A stretch of 64,000 nt of DNA from JAHQVK01 sp039819565 (lineage in GTDB: Bacteria > Myxococcota > Kuafuiibacteriia > Kuafuiibacteriales > Kuafuiibacteriaceae): assembly GCA_039819565.1 (NCBI GenBank), contig JBCBRU010000001.1:4873-68872 (forward strand), read 5' to 3'. The notes beneath the pieces are model-generated. The model was not told the DNA's origin, did not search any database, and saw only the letters and a program-made list of their open reading frames with translations. A program made the position numbers and the translations under genes. How positions within the stretch are numbered: the first letter of the stretch is position 1; each line of letters opens with the position of its first letter. Below are positions 16,315-25,922 of the stretch, piece after piece.

Positions 16315-19300
16315 GAGCGCCCCCCCAGGCGACGGAGACGCTCGCTCTTGTCGTCGAGCTCTCGTTCGAGGGCGGAGCGACGTCGTTCCGCTTCGTCGAT
16401 GACCCCTTCCAGCTCCGCCACCCGCCGCTCCATACGCACCTGCGCTTGCTCGGAGGTCTGGAGCAAACGACGGAGACGCTGTCGCTCGCTTCCCACCGCC
16501 GCCAGCTCCCGTTCGAGCCTCTTCTTCTCATCGCTCGAGCCGCCCCCCCCATCCGTCGACGGGGGCCGACCTCCCGAAACCGCGAGTTCCGCCTGCAGGT
16601 CCGCCACCCGACCCTCGGAGAGCTCCAGGGCTGCTCGCAGTTTTTCCTGAGCCCCGAGCGCCGAGCGGGCCGCTTCGCGATGACGATCCACGTCCGCCCG
16701 AGTAGCTTCGAGCTCTCGCCGGGCCTGCTCGAGATGTCCACGAGCTTGCTCGAGCGCCTCGGAGTCGGCGGACGCCGGGGCGCCGCCCTCCGTCTCGACG
16801 AGGCGGCGACTCACTGTGTGCATCTCTTTACGGGCCTCGGCGAGTTCCTGCTCAACGCTCTTGATCCGCTCCTGACCTTCTTCCGCCCGGCGTTCCGCCT
16901 CGGTAGCGCGGGCGTACACCTCGCGAACCTCGAGCCGAGCCTCATCCCGTTCGAGCTCGAGTTTGCTGTAGCTTTCACGGAGTCCCTCAAGGTCGCCGCG
17001 AAGCGCTTGGAGTTCGGCTTCTCGATGTCCAGCCGCGGACGGCTCCCGGCCCCCTCGTGCGGTCTCGAGCTCCGCTTCCAGGGCGTCGATGCGATCTCTC
17101 GCGCGCTTGACGGCCGCTTCGGTGCTTCCCAGTCCCATCGCGAAGCGATCGCGCTCGGCCGTAACTCCCGCGATGCGATCTTTGAGCTGCGTCATCTCCT
17201 TCTCCCGTTCGGAGACCTCTTGCTGCGCCTCGACGAGCTCTGACTCGGCCGCACCGCGGCGCTCCCTCTCGAGATCCACGCGACGCTCGGTGGCGGCCAG
17301 CGCTCCCGTCTTGTCCGCGGCCTCCGCTCTCGCGGTCTCGACCTCCGAAGCCACTTCCGAGAAGCGCTGCTCGAGATCGGCGATGCGAGCCCGCGCACCC
17401 TCTAGTTGCGCACGGGCAGCGGCATCACCTCGAGCATGGGCAGCTTCTGCCTCTTGCGTGGCCTTGCGGCGAGACTCCGCCGCGCGACGACGCGCTTCGG
17501 CGAGATCGTTGGAGAGCTGGAGGGCTCGCGCCCTCTCCTCTCGGAGCGCTTCCTCCAGCCGGCGCTGCGTCTCCTCCGACGCCGTCGCCGCCTCGTTCAG
17601 GCGGACATGAAGGTCCGCAACTTCGCTCTCCAAGTCCTCGCGGCCCTCGCTGGGCCGAGGGACCTCGGCCAATCGGAGCTCGTCGTCCCTCGCCAGGAGC
17701 TCGAGTCGAGCTTCCCGTACCGCCTCTTCCTGGGCGGCAAGATCCGCCATGAGATCCAGTTCGTGGGTCTTGAGCGCGTCGATCTCCCGAGCCGACGCCT
17801 GCTCCTGGTCACGACTTCGCTGGAGCTCACCTTCCAGTTCTTCCACCGCGGCGCGAAGCTGATCCTGCTGGGCACGCTCATCCTCGACGAGACCCTCGAG
17901 TTCATCGACCTGGGCTCGCCACGCCGTATCTCGCTCCTTGGCTTCGATCAGCTCTGTTTCCAGCGTCTGAAGAGCCTGAGCGCTCGAGCCGCGCTCGGCC
18001 TCGGCCTCTCGATGATCTGCGCGGAGTCGGTCCAACTCGGCCTGCAGCCCGTCCCGGGCCGCTTCTTCCTCCTGGCGTCGAGCCTCCTCGGCATCCAGCT
18101 GCTGCCTCAGCTTTTCCACCAGCGACCGACCGGCCGAAAGTCGATCCTCGAGGGCACGGATCGCCTCGTGGCGCTCCATATCTCGGAGCCGCAGTCGGTC
18201 CTCGGCCTGCCGAAAGCGGGCCAGGGCATGGCGCTGCGCCTCCACTCGGGCTTCGAGCTCCCGACGTTCCCGCTCCGCCATGCCGCTTCGGTCCTCGGCG
18301 GAGGCGGCTCGAAGCTCGGCCATGGCGAGCGCTTCCCAGGAGCGCTCAACCTCTTCGCGGGCGCGCACCCGCGGAAGCGCCGCGGAAGCGATCTCTCGCT
18401 GGTGGTCGCGCTCTTCCAGCTCCGCGCGAAGTGCTACGCACTCGAGGCGAGCCATCCGTGCCTCTGACTCGAGTTCGTCGAGTCGCTCCCTAAGGGCCCG
18501 CAGAGACGCAAGGGACTCGTCTCGCTCGCGCTCCGCCGCCCCGAGGCTCTCGAGCTGTGCTCTCGCGGCTGCGAGCGCGCGCGAGGCCGGCACCTGACGG
18601 GCCTCCGCGATCTCCAGATCCTGGTGAAGGTCATCGACGCGACCACGCGACCTCTCGAGCTCATACTGCAAGCCCTGTTGTCGCTGCTCGGAAGACTCGA
18701 GCGCATCTTCCAGCGCACCGTGACTGTCGATGGTGTCGACGAGAAGGGCCTCCAGGGCGCGATGACGCTCATCGCGCTCGTCGACCTCGGTCCGAAGCCG
18801 GCTCACCTCCTGGCGAGCCCGCGCGTCGCGTTCCGCGAAGCGGCTCGAGTGAGCTTCGGCTTCAGCCTTCTCGCCGAGCGCCCGACCGAGCGCGTCCTCG
18901 AGCTGGGCCCGGGTAAGTTCGAGCTGATCGAGACGCCTCTCGAGTGTCGACCTTTCGCTCCGCTCGACGTTCCAGGCCCTCGCCCAGCGCACCCATTCGG
19001 TCTCCGAGGCGTCGGCGCGGTGCTCACGGGCGGAGCGCAGATCGACCTCGAGCCGCTCGACGTGGGTATGAGCTTCATCCCGCTCGGCGGCAAGGCTGGA
19101 GGAGGCGGTGGCGAGCGTGTCGCGCTCCTCGCGAAGGACCGCGACCCGTTCTCGGTGGCGCTCGAGCTCGTCCGCCATATGCCGAGCCGTCAACTCGAGA
19201 GCCCGTCGTTCGCCTCCCAGAGCAAGCTGGGCCTGGGTCAGCTTAGCGACATCCTTCTCACGATCTTGAAGGGCTCGGGACGTGCGCTCGAGCCGAGCGG

Positions 19301-21632
19301 ATGACTCTCCCAGCTCGCTCGTGCGTTGATCGAGAACCAGCTGGAGTCGATGGGCTTCATCGACAGCCCGACTTGCCTGTACGCGCAGGCTGTCAATCTC
19401 CGCGTCGGCGCGCTGGCGCTCTTGCACTCCGTGTTCGAAGCTCGTGCGCAACTGCTCGAGCTCCGCCACGAGCTCGGCTCGGTCGCCCTCGACCGAATGT
19501 AGAGCCCCCGCGAAGCGCTGGATCTCGGCATCCTGAACGCTCGCACGCCGAGCGAGCTCCATCTCTAGCGAGCCGATCCGATCCTGAGCCGCGCGAAGCT
19601 CCTCGCGGGCGCGCCTGAGGTCCCCTTCCGCGTCCTCGTAGCGCGCGCGCAACTCCGGGTCCTCCCGAGGTCGGCTCTCGCTGCTCACCAGCTGCGCGCG
19701 CAACTCCTCCAGCCCCTTCTCGAGCTCTCCGCGCCGGTCTTCGAGGCTGCGCTCTCGCGCTTGGGCCTCGTGAAGCGCAGCCTCGAGGGTCGCTCGATCG
19801 CGCGCATGCTCCGCCTGGCTCTGGGCGCCCTGCCGTTCCAGATCCGCACGGGCCTGGGTGAGCCTCTGGACCTCTTCCTCGGTGCCGCCCTTGACCTCTT
19901 CGAGGTCGCGCTCGAGCTCCGACACTCGGCCTTCGAGGGCCGCTCGAATCCGACGCCCTTGCGCCGCTTGAGACTCGGACGAGCTCAGCCGTTCACGAGC
20001 CTCGTCAAGCTCGCCTCGGAGTCGAGCAAGGTCGGATTCGAGCTCCGCGACGGTTTCGTCGGCGGCCCCCGGGCCTGGGCCCACGGAGCGCAACTTATCC
20101 TGCAGCTCTCCACGGGCGAGCTCGAGCATCTGAAGTCGAGTGGTCTTTTCGGCTACTTCGAGCTCGAGCTCCCGCAACTTCACCGTCCGACGGGCCTCAG
20201 CCTCGCGATCGCGATCTTCGCTGCGTCTCTCCCTTTCGCTGAGCGCGGTCTCGAGATTGCGCACCTGTGCTCGCAACCCCTCAGTCGTTTGCGCATGACG
20301 GGCCGCTTGCGCATCGAGACGTAGGGTACGCTCGGCAAGCTCCGCCTCCAGAGCGCGAACCTTGTCCTCGAGGGTCACGCCGGACCTCGGGTCAGTGCCT
20401 CGACCTCGAAGGCGTGCGACCTCTTGCTGAAGCTCTCGAATGGCGCTCTGACGAGCATCAAGAAGCGCCGTCAATCGCTCCGTGGCAGCATCGGACGACT
20501 CTGGAGAGGGCTCGGCCGGCCCCTTCAGTCGTGCCTCCGCGGCCGCTCGGGCCTCTCGCTCCGAGGCGAGGGTAGCCTCGATCTCGCGGCGCGCCGTACG
20601 CTCGTCGGCGAGCTGCGATTCGACCTCGGAACGCGCTCGCAGCTCCGACTCCAGCCGCTCCTCGACCTCTCGCGAGGGCTCGATGCGACCCTCGAGCGTC
20701 TCCACCTCCACCGGCTCCGGGGTGGGAAGCGGGGCCGCCTCCACCACCGCCGGAGAGAGAAGGCGGGTCTCGGGAGGGTTCGCCGGTTCGAGATGGGACT
20801 CGACGGCGGCTCGGAGCCGCGGCAGGCGAGCCCCAAGCATCCGCAAGCTCGCCTCCTGCGCGCCGAGCGTGGCCCGAGCATCTCGGAGGGCGTCGGCCAG
20901 CCGCTTGAGCGTGGACGCGTCCGCCGTGCGTCGACCCTCCTGAAACCGCTCTACCTCCGTCCAGGGCACTTCGACGAGCTGGGGTCGATCCAGCAGACGG
21001 GCGGGCCCGACCACCACCAAGACCGAGCTCGGCGAAGCCTCCGCGTCGATTCCGTTGGGTCTGAGACCCTGCGAACCTGCGGGGCGAATCGTGAATCCCA
21101 CGAATGGGGTCTGATGGTAGAAGGCCGCGCTCGGGAATCGCGCCCGAATGGCTCGAGTGACCCGCTCGGCGTCGGTTTCCGAGCCGAGGCGGCCTTCGAG
21201 GCGGGCGAGAAGACCAGGTCCCGAAGCTCGGTATCCGAGGACGAAGAGGCCGCCCGCCGCGACGACCCGGCGCGCCTCGCGCAGGAAGGGGTCGGCTCCG
21301 AGGGCGGCGACCGACGGCCCGAGATCGGGGACGAGCAAAACGTCAAAGGCGTCGTCGGGAAAGTCGAGGCGCCCCGGGGGCGCCGTCACCCGCTGGACGG
21401 CGTCGGAATGGGGCCCCCCTTGGGCCTCGGTTTGCACCGAGACCACCGAGCGCGCGCCGGCCTCGACCAAGCGAACCGCGCTGGAGGGGTCTGGAGCCCC
21501 GACTTCCAGGACCCTGCGCCCCTCCACCAAAGGAAGAACCAGGGCGTAGCTGGCCCAGGCTTCGGCGCCGTCGAGCCTCGACGAAGCCCCCGGACTCGAG
21601 GCCCGGCTATCGCTCGATCGACTGGAAACCAT
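16311..21632 (-). CDS. Very long coiled-coil protein with an N-terminal methyltransferase-like domain
   Basis: About 1773 residues from the ATG at 21632, which has a G-G-G-A-G site eight bases upstream (the frame also opens at a TTG at 21647). Residues about 15-200 look like a class I SAM methyltransferase: R-V-L-E-V-G-A-P-D-P-S-S at motif I, L-D-F-P-D-D-A-F-D-V-L-L-V and R-E-A-R-R-V-V-A-A-G-G-L-F-V-L-G. Motif I lacks the GxGxG turn, so SAM binding is doubtful. From about residue 230 to the end it is nearly unbroken heptad coiled coil rich in Glu, Arg, Ala and Leu, with no transmembrane segment. Long cytosolic coiled coils in myxobacteria can be polarity or cytoskeletal scaffolds, but none is clearly matched here. 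It is coupled to the JAMM gene downstream. Confidence 0.82.
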   Translation of the reverse strand: MVSSRSSDSRASSPGASSRLDGAEAWASYALVLPLVEGRRVLEVGAPDPSSAVRLVEAGARSVVSVQTEAQGGPHSDAVQRVTAPPGRLDFPDDAFDVLLVPDLGPSVAALGADPFLREARRVVAAGGLFVLGYRASGPGLLARLEGRLGSETDAERVTRAIRARFPSAAFYHQTPFVGFTIRPAGSQGLRPNGIDAEASPSSVLVVVGPARLLDRPQLVEVPWTEVERFQEGRRTADASTLKRLADALRDARATLGAQEASLRMLGARLPRLRAAVESHLEPANPPETRLLSPAVVEAAPLPTPEPVEVETLEGRIEPSREVEERLESELRARSEVESQLADERTARREIEATLASEREARAAAEARLKGPAEPSPESSDAATERLTALLDARQSAIRELQQEVARLRGRGTDPRSGVTLEDKVRALEAELAERTLRLDAQAARHAQTTEGLRAQVRNLETALSERERRSEDRDREAEARRTVKLRELELEVAEKTTRLQMLELARGELQDKLRSVGPGPGAADETVAELESDLARLRGELDEARERLSSSESQAAQGRRIRAALEGRVSELERDLEEVKGGTEEEVQRLTQARADLERQGAQSQAEHARDRATLEAALHEAQARERSLEDRRGELEKGLEELRAQLVSSESRPREDPELRARYEDAEGDLRRAREELRAAQDRIGSLEMELARRASVQDAEIQRFAGALHSVEGDRAELVAELEQLRTSFEHGVQERQRADAEIDSLRVQASRAVDEAHRLQLVLDQRTSELGESSARLERTSRALQDREKDVAKLTQAQLALGGERRALELTARHMADELERHRERVAVLREERDTLATASSSLAAERDEAHTHVERLEVDLRSAREHRADASETEWVRWARAWNVERSERSTLERRLDQLELTRAQLEDALGRALGEKAEAEAHSSRFAERDARARQEVSRLRTEVDERDERHRALEALLVDTIDSHGALEDALESSEQRQQGLQYELERSRGRVDDLHQDLEIAEARQVPASRALAAARAQLESLGAAERERDESLASLRALRERLDELESEARMARLECVALRAELEERDHQREIASAALPRVRAREEVERSWEALAMAELRAASAEDRSGMAERERRELEARVEAQRHALARFRQAEDRLRLRDMERHEAIRALEDRLSAGRSLVEKLRQQLDAEEARRQEEEAARDGLQAELDRLRADHREAEAERGSSAQALQTLETELIEAKERDTAWRAQVDELEGLVEDERAQQDQLRAAVEELEGELQRSRDQEQASAREIDALKTHELDLMADLAAQEEAVREARLELLARDDELRLAEVPRPSEGREDLESEVADLHVRLNEAATASEETQRRLEEALREERARALQLSNDLAEARRRAAESRRKATQEAEAAHARGDAAARAQLEGARARIADLEQRFSEVASEVETARAEAADKTGALAATERRVDLERERRGAAESELVEAQQEVSEREKEMTQLKDRIAGVTAERDRFAMGLGSTEAAVKRARDRIDALEAELETARGGREPSAAGHREAELQALRGDLEGLRESYSKLELERDEARLEVREVYARATEAERRAEEGQERIKSVEQELAEARKEMHTVSRRLVETEGGAPASADSEALEQARGHLEQARRELEATRADVDRHREAARSALGAQEKLRAALELSEGRVADLQAELAVSGGRPPSTDGGGGSSDEKKRLERELAAVGSERQRLRRLLQTSEQAQVRMERRVAELEGVIDEAERRRSALERELDDKSERLRRLGGRS

Positions 21633-21735
21633 CGACTTCGCTCCCAAGACTCTTTTTTCACGGTCCTAAAGCATTGGGAAGAAACCTCGCGGTCGCCGCC
21701 CACCGAAATCGCCGGCAGGTGGCGCGCGGACCGCC

Positions 21736-23028
21736 TCAGTTCGCCGTGGTTTCGAGTCCGAGTTTCGCGGCGTAGCGGCGCGCCAAACGGGTTTGACGGC
21801 TGTCTAGGGGCTGCTCCCGTCCCCGCACGAACACGCGTTCCGCCCAGCTCCCGGGCTCGAAGGGATCTCCGGTCCAAACGACGAGGTTGGCCCGTTTGCC
21901 CCGTTCGAGACTCCCCATTCGGTCATCAAAGCCGAAGACTCGGGCCGGGGTCAGCGTGATGGCCTCGAGCGCGAGCTCTGCGGGAAAGCCAGCTCGCACC
22001 GCATTTCCGGCCGCGAAGCGCAGGTTTCCTGCGTTGTGGTTGGAGCGGGCGGCAAGAACGACAGGAACCCCGGCCCGAGCCAGCAGGGCTCCATTGTCCG
22101 CCCTTGCGTTTCGCCTTTCGAAGCTCGAAGGAAGATTTGCGAAAGGATCGACCACGACCGGAATCTTCTCCTCGGCCAAAAAGTCGGCCACCATCCAACC
22201 CTCGGAGGCCCCCAGGAGGACGAGATCGAGGCGGTACTCGTTCGCGAGTTGAACGACCGCGCGGACATCCGCAGCTCGATGGACCTCGATGACGGCCGGC
22301 ATCCTTCCTTGCAAGACCGGTACGGCGGCCGCGAGATCGAGCCTCCCGGCGGACATCGAATATAGCCCTCTTCGTCGATACAGCGCCTCACTTGTCCGGT
22401 AGGTACGTACATCGTCGAGAAACTCCTCGAAGCGATGCATCGCGGACAGGCGGCTGCCGCCGACGGCGGCCGCGCCCTTTTCGCCGAGACGCACACAAAG
22501 GGCCACCAAACCCTCAAACGAGGTCGGCGCCGCCGGATCCCGGCCGTCGAGAAGGTCGAAGAAACCGGCCCGGCCGCTCACGAGCCCCCCTTCCGGGGCG
22601 CTGATCACCGAAGTCACGCCGTGACGTCGCGCGACGCCCACGAGCGTCGAGTCGAGGTCGAAGGCCCGGTCCGCCCGCACCGCAGCGCGAATGGGATGGT
22701 CGACCTCAGGCCGAGCATCATTACTTTGGGGCTCGAGCCCAACTTCCAGGAGTCCCAGCTGGGTATCCGCGGCAATGAGCCCCGGCGTGATGATTCGGCC
22801 CGACACATCGATCGTGCGCGCATCCCCCGGAACCGCGACGTCCACTCCCAGCTCCGCAATCCGCCCGTCCCGAATGAGGACGGTGCCCTTCTCGATGGGA
22901 GGCTGAGAAACAGGCACCACACGAGCGCCTACGAGGGCGACATCACCTGGAGCGGCCAGAGCCGGGTTCGAGGTCGACAGGAGGAGCCCGGTGATCGCCA
23001 CAGCGGCCTTGGTCTTCGAAACTTTCAC
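21736..23028 (-). CDS. Exported amidohydrolase-family protein, metal site degenerate
   Basis: A 430-residue member of the imidazolonepropionase-like amidohydrolase group with a signal peptide (cleavage likely after N-P-A-L-A-A). It keeps the N-terminal beta-sandwich (G-T-V-L-I-R-D-G-R-I-A-E-L-G) and the C-terminal D-R-M-G-S-L-E-R-G-K-R-A-N-L-V-V-W seal, but the metal-binding T-H-S-H after P-G-L-I is replaced by A-A-D-T (residues 86-89). Most other expected His ligands are missing too. It is therefore probably non-catalytic or uses another site. It overlaps the intact paralogue upstream by ATGA (23025-23028), suggesting that the two make a heteromeric complex. Confidence 0.82.
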   Translation of the reverse strand: MKVSKTKAAVAITGLLLSTSNPALAAPGDVALVGARVVPVSQPPIEKGTVLIRDGRIAELGVDVAVPGDARTIDVSGRIITPGLIAADTQLGLLEVGLEPQSNDARPEVDHPIRAAVRADRAFDLDSTLVGVARRHGVTSVISAPEGGLVSGRAGFFDLLDGRDPAAPTSFEGLVALCVRLGEKGAAAVGGSRLSAMHRFEEFLDDVRTYRTSEALYRRRGLYSMSAGRLDLAAAVPVLQGRMPAVIEVHRAADVRAVVQLANEYRLDLVLLGASEGWMVADFLAEEKIPVVVDPFANLPSSFERRNARADNGALLARAGVPVVLAARSNHNAGNLRFAAGNAVRAGFPAELALEAITLTPARVFGFDDRMGSLERGKRANLVVWTGDPFEPGSWAERVFVRGREQPLDSRQTRLARRYAAKLGLETTAN

Positions 23029-24533
23029 TGGAGGACCTCCACCGAAGTACCGACGTCGAAGTCGCTCTTCGTTTCGCGGGGCTTGGAGCGGTCATGAACC
23101 ACCACCCCGTCGACCATGACCACGTCCGCTCGGGCGTAGATCGATAGAGGGAGACGGTCCCAGATAACGATGTCCGCCATCTTGCCCTCCTCGAGGGTAC
23201 CCGTTCGGTCATCGATACCCAGAGCCACCGCCGGATTACGGGTCATCCAGGTGATCGCCTGATCCTCAGTGACGTTTAGCCCGAGACGACGACCTGCATG
23301 CAGCGCTTTCGCCGCGTCCTGATTGAGACGCTGAACGCCGATAGGACTGTCGGAGTGAATGATGGGTTGCCCGCCGGCAACTTGAATCAGGGCGGCGTTC
23401 TCCTCTACTGCGTCGTAAGCCTCGAGCTTGAAGCCCCACCAGTCCGACCAGATAGATGCCGAAACCCCTCGCGCCGCGAGAACATCCGCTATCTTGTAAG
23501 CTTCGGTTGCGTGATGAAAAGAGGCCACGGTGTATCCGAGCTCATCAGCCAGGGCCAGCATGAGAAGCATCTCGTCTGCCCTATAGCAGTGAATATGAAC
23601 CCTAATCTCCCCCGCCATGACCGCGGCGAGAGTCTCAGCCCCAAGATCCCGCGGCGGGGCGACGGGCTCATCGCCCGGGCCATCGGCCGCGGGGTCGGCC
23701 TTGGCCCTTTCGAGCCTCTGAGCCCAGGCCACCCGTTTCTGTTCATACCGGCGGACCTTGTCGGCGTAGGCCTTAGCCTGCAGGAAAGCTTGCCGAAGCT
23801 TGTAGGCACTGCCCATCCTGGACATCGGTTGCCGGCCTTTCGAGCCGTACACTCGCTTCGGATTCTCTCCGCAGGCCATCTTCAGGCCAAAAGGGGCGCC
23901 CGGAAAGCGCATCGCCCGGGCCTCTCGCCGGGGACGCAGCTTTAGGACCGTGGACCGTCCACCGATGACATTCCCGCTTCCCGGGAGGATCTGGACGGTG
24001 GTCACTCCACCCGCAATCGCGTCGTCCAGAGCAGGGTCCTGCGGCCAAAATGCGTGCTCGGCGAACACGTAGGCCGTCGTGGGATCTGTCATCTCGTTGC
24101 CGTCCGCGTGAGCAGCCACGCCCGGCGAGGCGTACACCCCCATGTGAGAGTGGGTATCGATGAGCCCCGGCGTGACGAAACGCCCCTGTGCATCGACGAC
24201 CCGCGCCCCCTCGGGCACCTCGACCTCTGCCCGAGCCCCTACCGCCGCGATCAAGCCGTCGCGGAGCACAAGCGTTCCGTCGGGGATGCGTTTGCCCGTC
24301 CCCAGCAAAAGGGTCCCGCCCACCACTGCCGTGACCCCGGGGGCGACCGGCGCGGCCCCCAGGACGGCCTTCTCCTCCACTTGCGGCGCGGGGTGACCGA
24401 TGGCCTCCGGGATCATCCGCGGCCCTTCCTTCGCCGTCGCCCGACCCGTCGCGCAGCTAAACGAAGACGCAGCCGCAATACAGACTGCGAGCTGGACAAC
24501 TCCTCGACTCCGGCGAGCCACGGGAAGCTTCAT
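23025..24533 (-). CDS. Exported amidohydrolase, imidazolonepropionase/prolidase-like
   Basis: A 502-residue protein with a signal peptide (V-V-Q-L-A-V-C-I-A-A-A-S-S) and a Cys at 27 that might be lipidated, although the lipobox S-F-S-C is weak. The metal-dependent hydrolase core is intact: P-G-L-I-D-T-H-S-H-M-G (His128, His130), V-H-I-H-C-Y-R-A-D-E, S-F-H-H-A-T-E-A and I-H-S-D-S-P-I-G, which carries the catalytic Asp. A charged insertion lies at about residues 230-300. Relatives hydrolyse cyclic amides or X-Pro dipeptides in the periplasm; the substrate here is unknown. It is the first gene of a coupled pair with the degenerate paralogue and diverges from the lipoprotein gene at 24656. Confidence 0.88.
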   Translation of the reverse strand: MKLPVARRSRGVVQLAVCIAAASSFSCATGRATAKEGPRMIPEAIGHPAPQVEEKAVLGAAPVAPGVTAVVGGTLLLGTGKRIPDGTLVLRDGLIAAVGARAEVEVPEGARVVDAQGRFVTPGLIDTHSHMGVYASPGVAAHADGNEMTDPTTAYVFAEHAFWPQDPALDDAIAGGVTTVQILPGSGNVIGGRSTVLKLRPRREARAMRFPGAPFGLKMACGENPKRVYGSKGRQPMSRMGSAYKLRQAFLQAKAYADKVRRYEQKRVAWAQRLERAKADPAADGPGDEPVAPPRDLGAETLAAVMAGEIRVHIHCYRADEMLLMLALADELGYTVASFHHATEAYKIADVLAARGVSASIWSDWWGFKLEAYDAVEENAALIQVAGGQPIIHSDSPIGVQRLNQDAAKALHAGRRLGLNVTEDQAITWMTRNPAVALGIDDRTGTLEEGKMADIVIWDRLPLSIYARADVVMVDGVVVHDRSKPRETKSDFDVGTSVEVLQ

Positions 24534-24600
24534 GTCGAATCAACGCTATCTGACGCCGCGCTGGGCGACCAGCCCAGAGGTTGGCGCGCCGAAGCACATC

Positions 24601-24629
24601 TTGCAGCAGTATCGAGAGGGACATAGCGT
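24601..24629 (+). promoter_or_regulatory. Possible sigma-70 promoter for the lipoprotein gene at 24656
   Basis: TTGCAG at 24601-24606 and TAGCGT at 24624-24629 are separated by 17 bases, placing the start point about 20 bases before the ATG. The -10 element matches only three of six consensus bases, so this is a weak call. It lies in the 122-base gap between divergent genes. Confidence 0.3.
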
Positions 24630-24655
24630 AGCTCGCGTCCCCGAGGGTCATCACC

Positions 24656-25906
24656 ATGCAACGTCACCACACTGAGCGTCCATCCCGCCCCCAGGGCCTG
24701 CCGAGAGCTGCAACCTGCGTGGGACTCGTACTTTTCGCCCTCGCCTGTGGCGACGACGGTAGCGAGCCCGTCGACTTAGGGAGCAGTCCCCTCGACGCCG
24801 GCACCTCGCTCGACCTCGGGACCGCGGCCGACGCCGGGGCTCCGGATTTCGGGAACTCCGCGGATGCCGGCGCGGCCGACGCGTCAGCTCCCTTCGATGC
24901 CGGCTACTACTGCACGATGAACGGGGAAACCGAGGTCGACGGCCAGCCCGTACCCGTGCCTGAGGCCTCCGAGGCCCCGAGGGCCGGAGACAACCCGGCT
25001 CTCGTCTCGTGTATCGACCGTCAGGTCGAACCCTTCTCCAACCGCCGAGCGGTGTGCTTCACCCAGTGCGCCGAGTTTTTTGGACTCGCTCCTACACCCG
25101 AGCAGGTTCGCGAGCTCGAGATTGCCGTCTTCACTTCCACCGACCTCGACGGGGCTCGAGTCGATCCGAGCTATGATTTCGTCACGCGGCGCGAGCGAAG
25201 CCCGACCGCGGTGCTCGGCGTGGGCTCCCGCGTCGTCGCTACCCAGGCTCCCCAGTGCGAGAGCGGTTATCAGGTCGAGGTGGGTTTCCTGAACCTCGGC
25301 AGCGAAATGACGACCGAGACGGAATACGTCCTTCGGATCCGAAGTCGGGCGCTCACCAATCCGACGTGGGCCACCACCTACGTTTGGGACTTCGTCCGGA
25401 GACTGGACGAGGCCAACCAAATCGGGGCGGTGTGCAGCAACGACGAAACCCGAATTCCCGAGCGCGGCACGGCCTTCCCCATCGTTTCGGCCGCGGTGCT
25501 CAGCCAAGCGGTCCAGGCGACCTCGGCCAACGTCGTCGGAGCGGAGGACCTCTTCGACGGACAAGGTCATGGCTACGCCTACGTCGAGACGCGAGATTGC
25601 TCCTCTTCCGGAGCCTTGGCGTCCAACCTGACGGTTGGACTCGCACCAGCCCCCGTGCTCGGAAGCTACGTTCTGGACACCGGCGCGCTCGATACCACCG
25701 CTACCGATACGACCGGCCGGGGTCTGTACCTGGCCCTCGGCGTGGGCTCCACAACGAGCACCACCGGCTCCGAGGTTCGAGCCGCCGTCGGTATCAACCG
25801 AGAGGGGGCCTGCACGGAGGGCTTCGGCGGCCAGACCTTCTCGGTCTTTCCGGACTCCGTCACCTTCGTGCGAACCGGACGCGAGACCACGATTCAGACG
25901 CGCTGA
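24656..25906 (+). CDS. Lipoprotein with an Asp-x-Gly-rich tether, unknown function
   Basis: A 416-residue protein with a signal peptide ending L-F-A-L-A-C (lipobox, Cys31). The next 50 or so residues are a low-complexity tether of repeated D-L-G, D-A-G and D-F-G units that should lift the folded part off the membrane. The remainder (from about residue 82) has six or more Cys residues that could pair, and beta-rich segments such as T-E-Y-V-L-R-I-R-S and V-S-A-A-V-L-S-Q-A-V, but no recognised family. The same tether style occurs in three other lipoproteins of this window, a feature I associate with Sandaracinus-like Myxococcota. Confidence 0.72.
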   Translation: MQRHHTERPSRPQGLPRAATCVGLVLFALACGDDGSEPVDLGSSPLDAGTSLDLGTAADAGAPDFGNSADAGAADASAPFDAGYYCTMNGETEVDGQPVPVPEASEAPRAGDNPALVSCIDRQVEPFSNRRAVCFTQCAEFFGLAPTPEQVRELEIAVFTSTDLDGARVDPSYDFVTRRERSPTAVLGVGSRVVATQAPQCESGYQVEVGFLNLGSEMTTETEYVLRIRSRALTNPTWATTYVWDFVRRLDEANQIGAVCSNDETRIPERGTAFPIVSAAVLSQAVQATSANVVGAEDLFDGQGHGYAYVETRDCSSSGALASNLTVGLAPAPVLGSYVLDTGALDTTATDTTGRGLYLALGVGSTTSTTGSEVRAAVGINREGACTEGFGGQTFSVFPDSVTFVRTGRETTIQTR

Positions 25907-25922
25907 GCCCCTCGGCGCTCAG
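25903..25922. terminator. Hairpin at the junction of two convergent genes
   Basis: CTGAGC at 25903-25908 pairs with GCTCAG at 25917-25922 around an eight-base loop, exactly between the stops of the two convergent lipoprotein genes. There is no T-tract on either strand, so it would be a weak or factor-assisted terminator at best. Confidence 0.3.
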
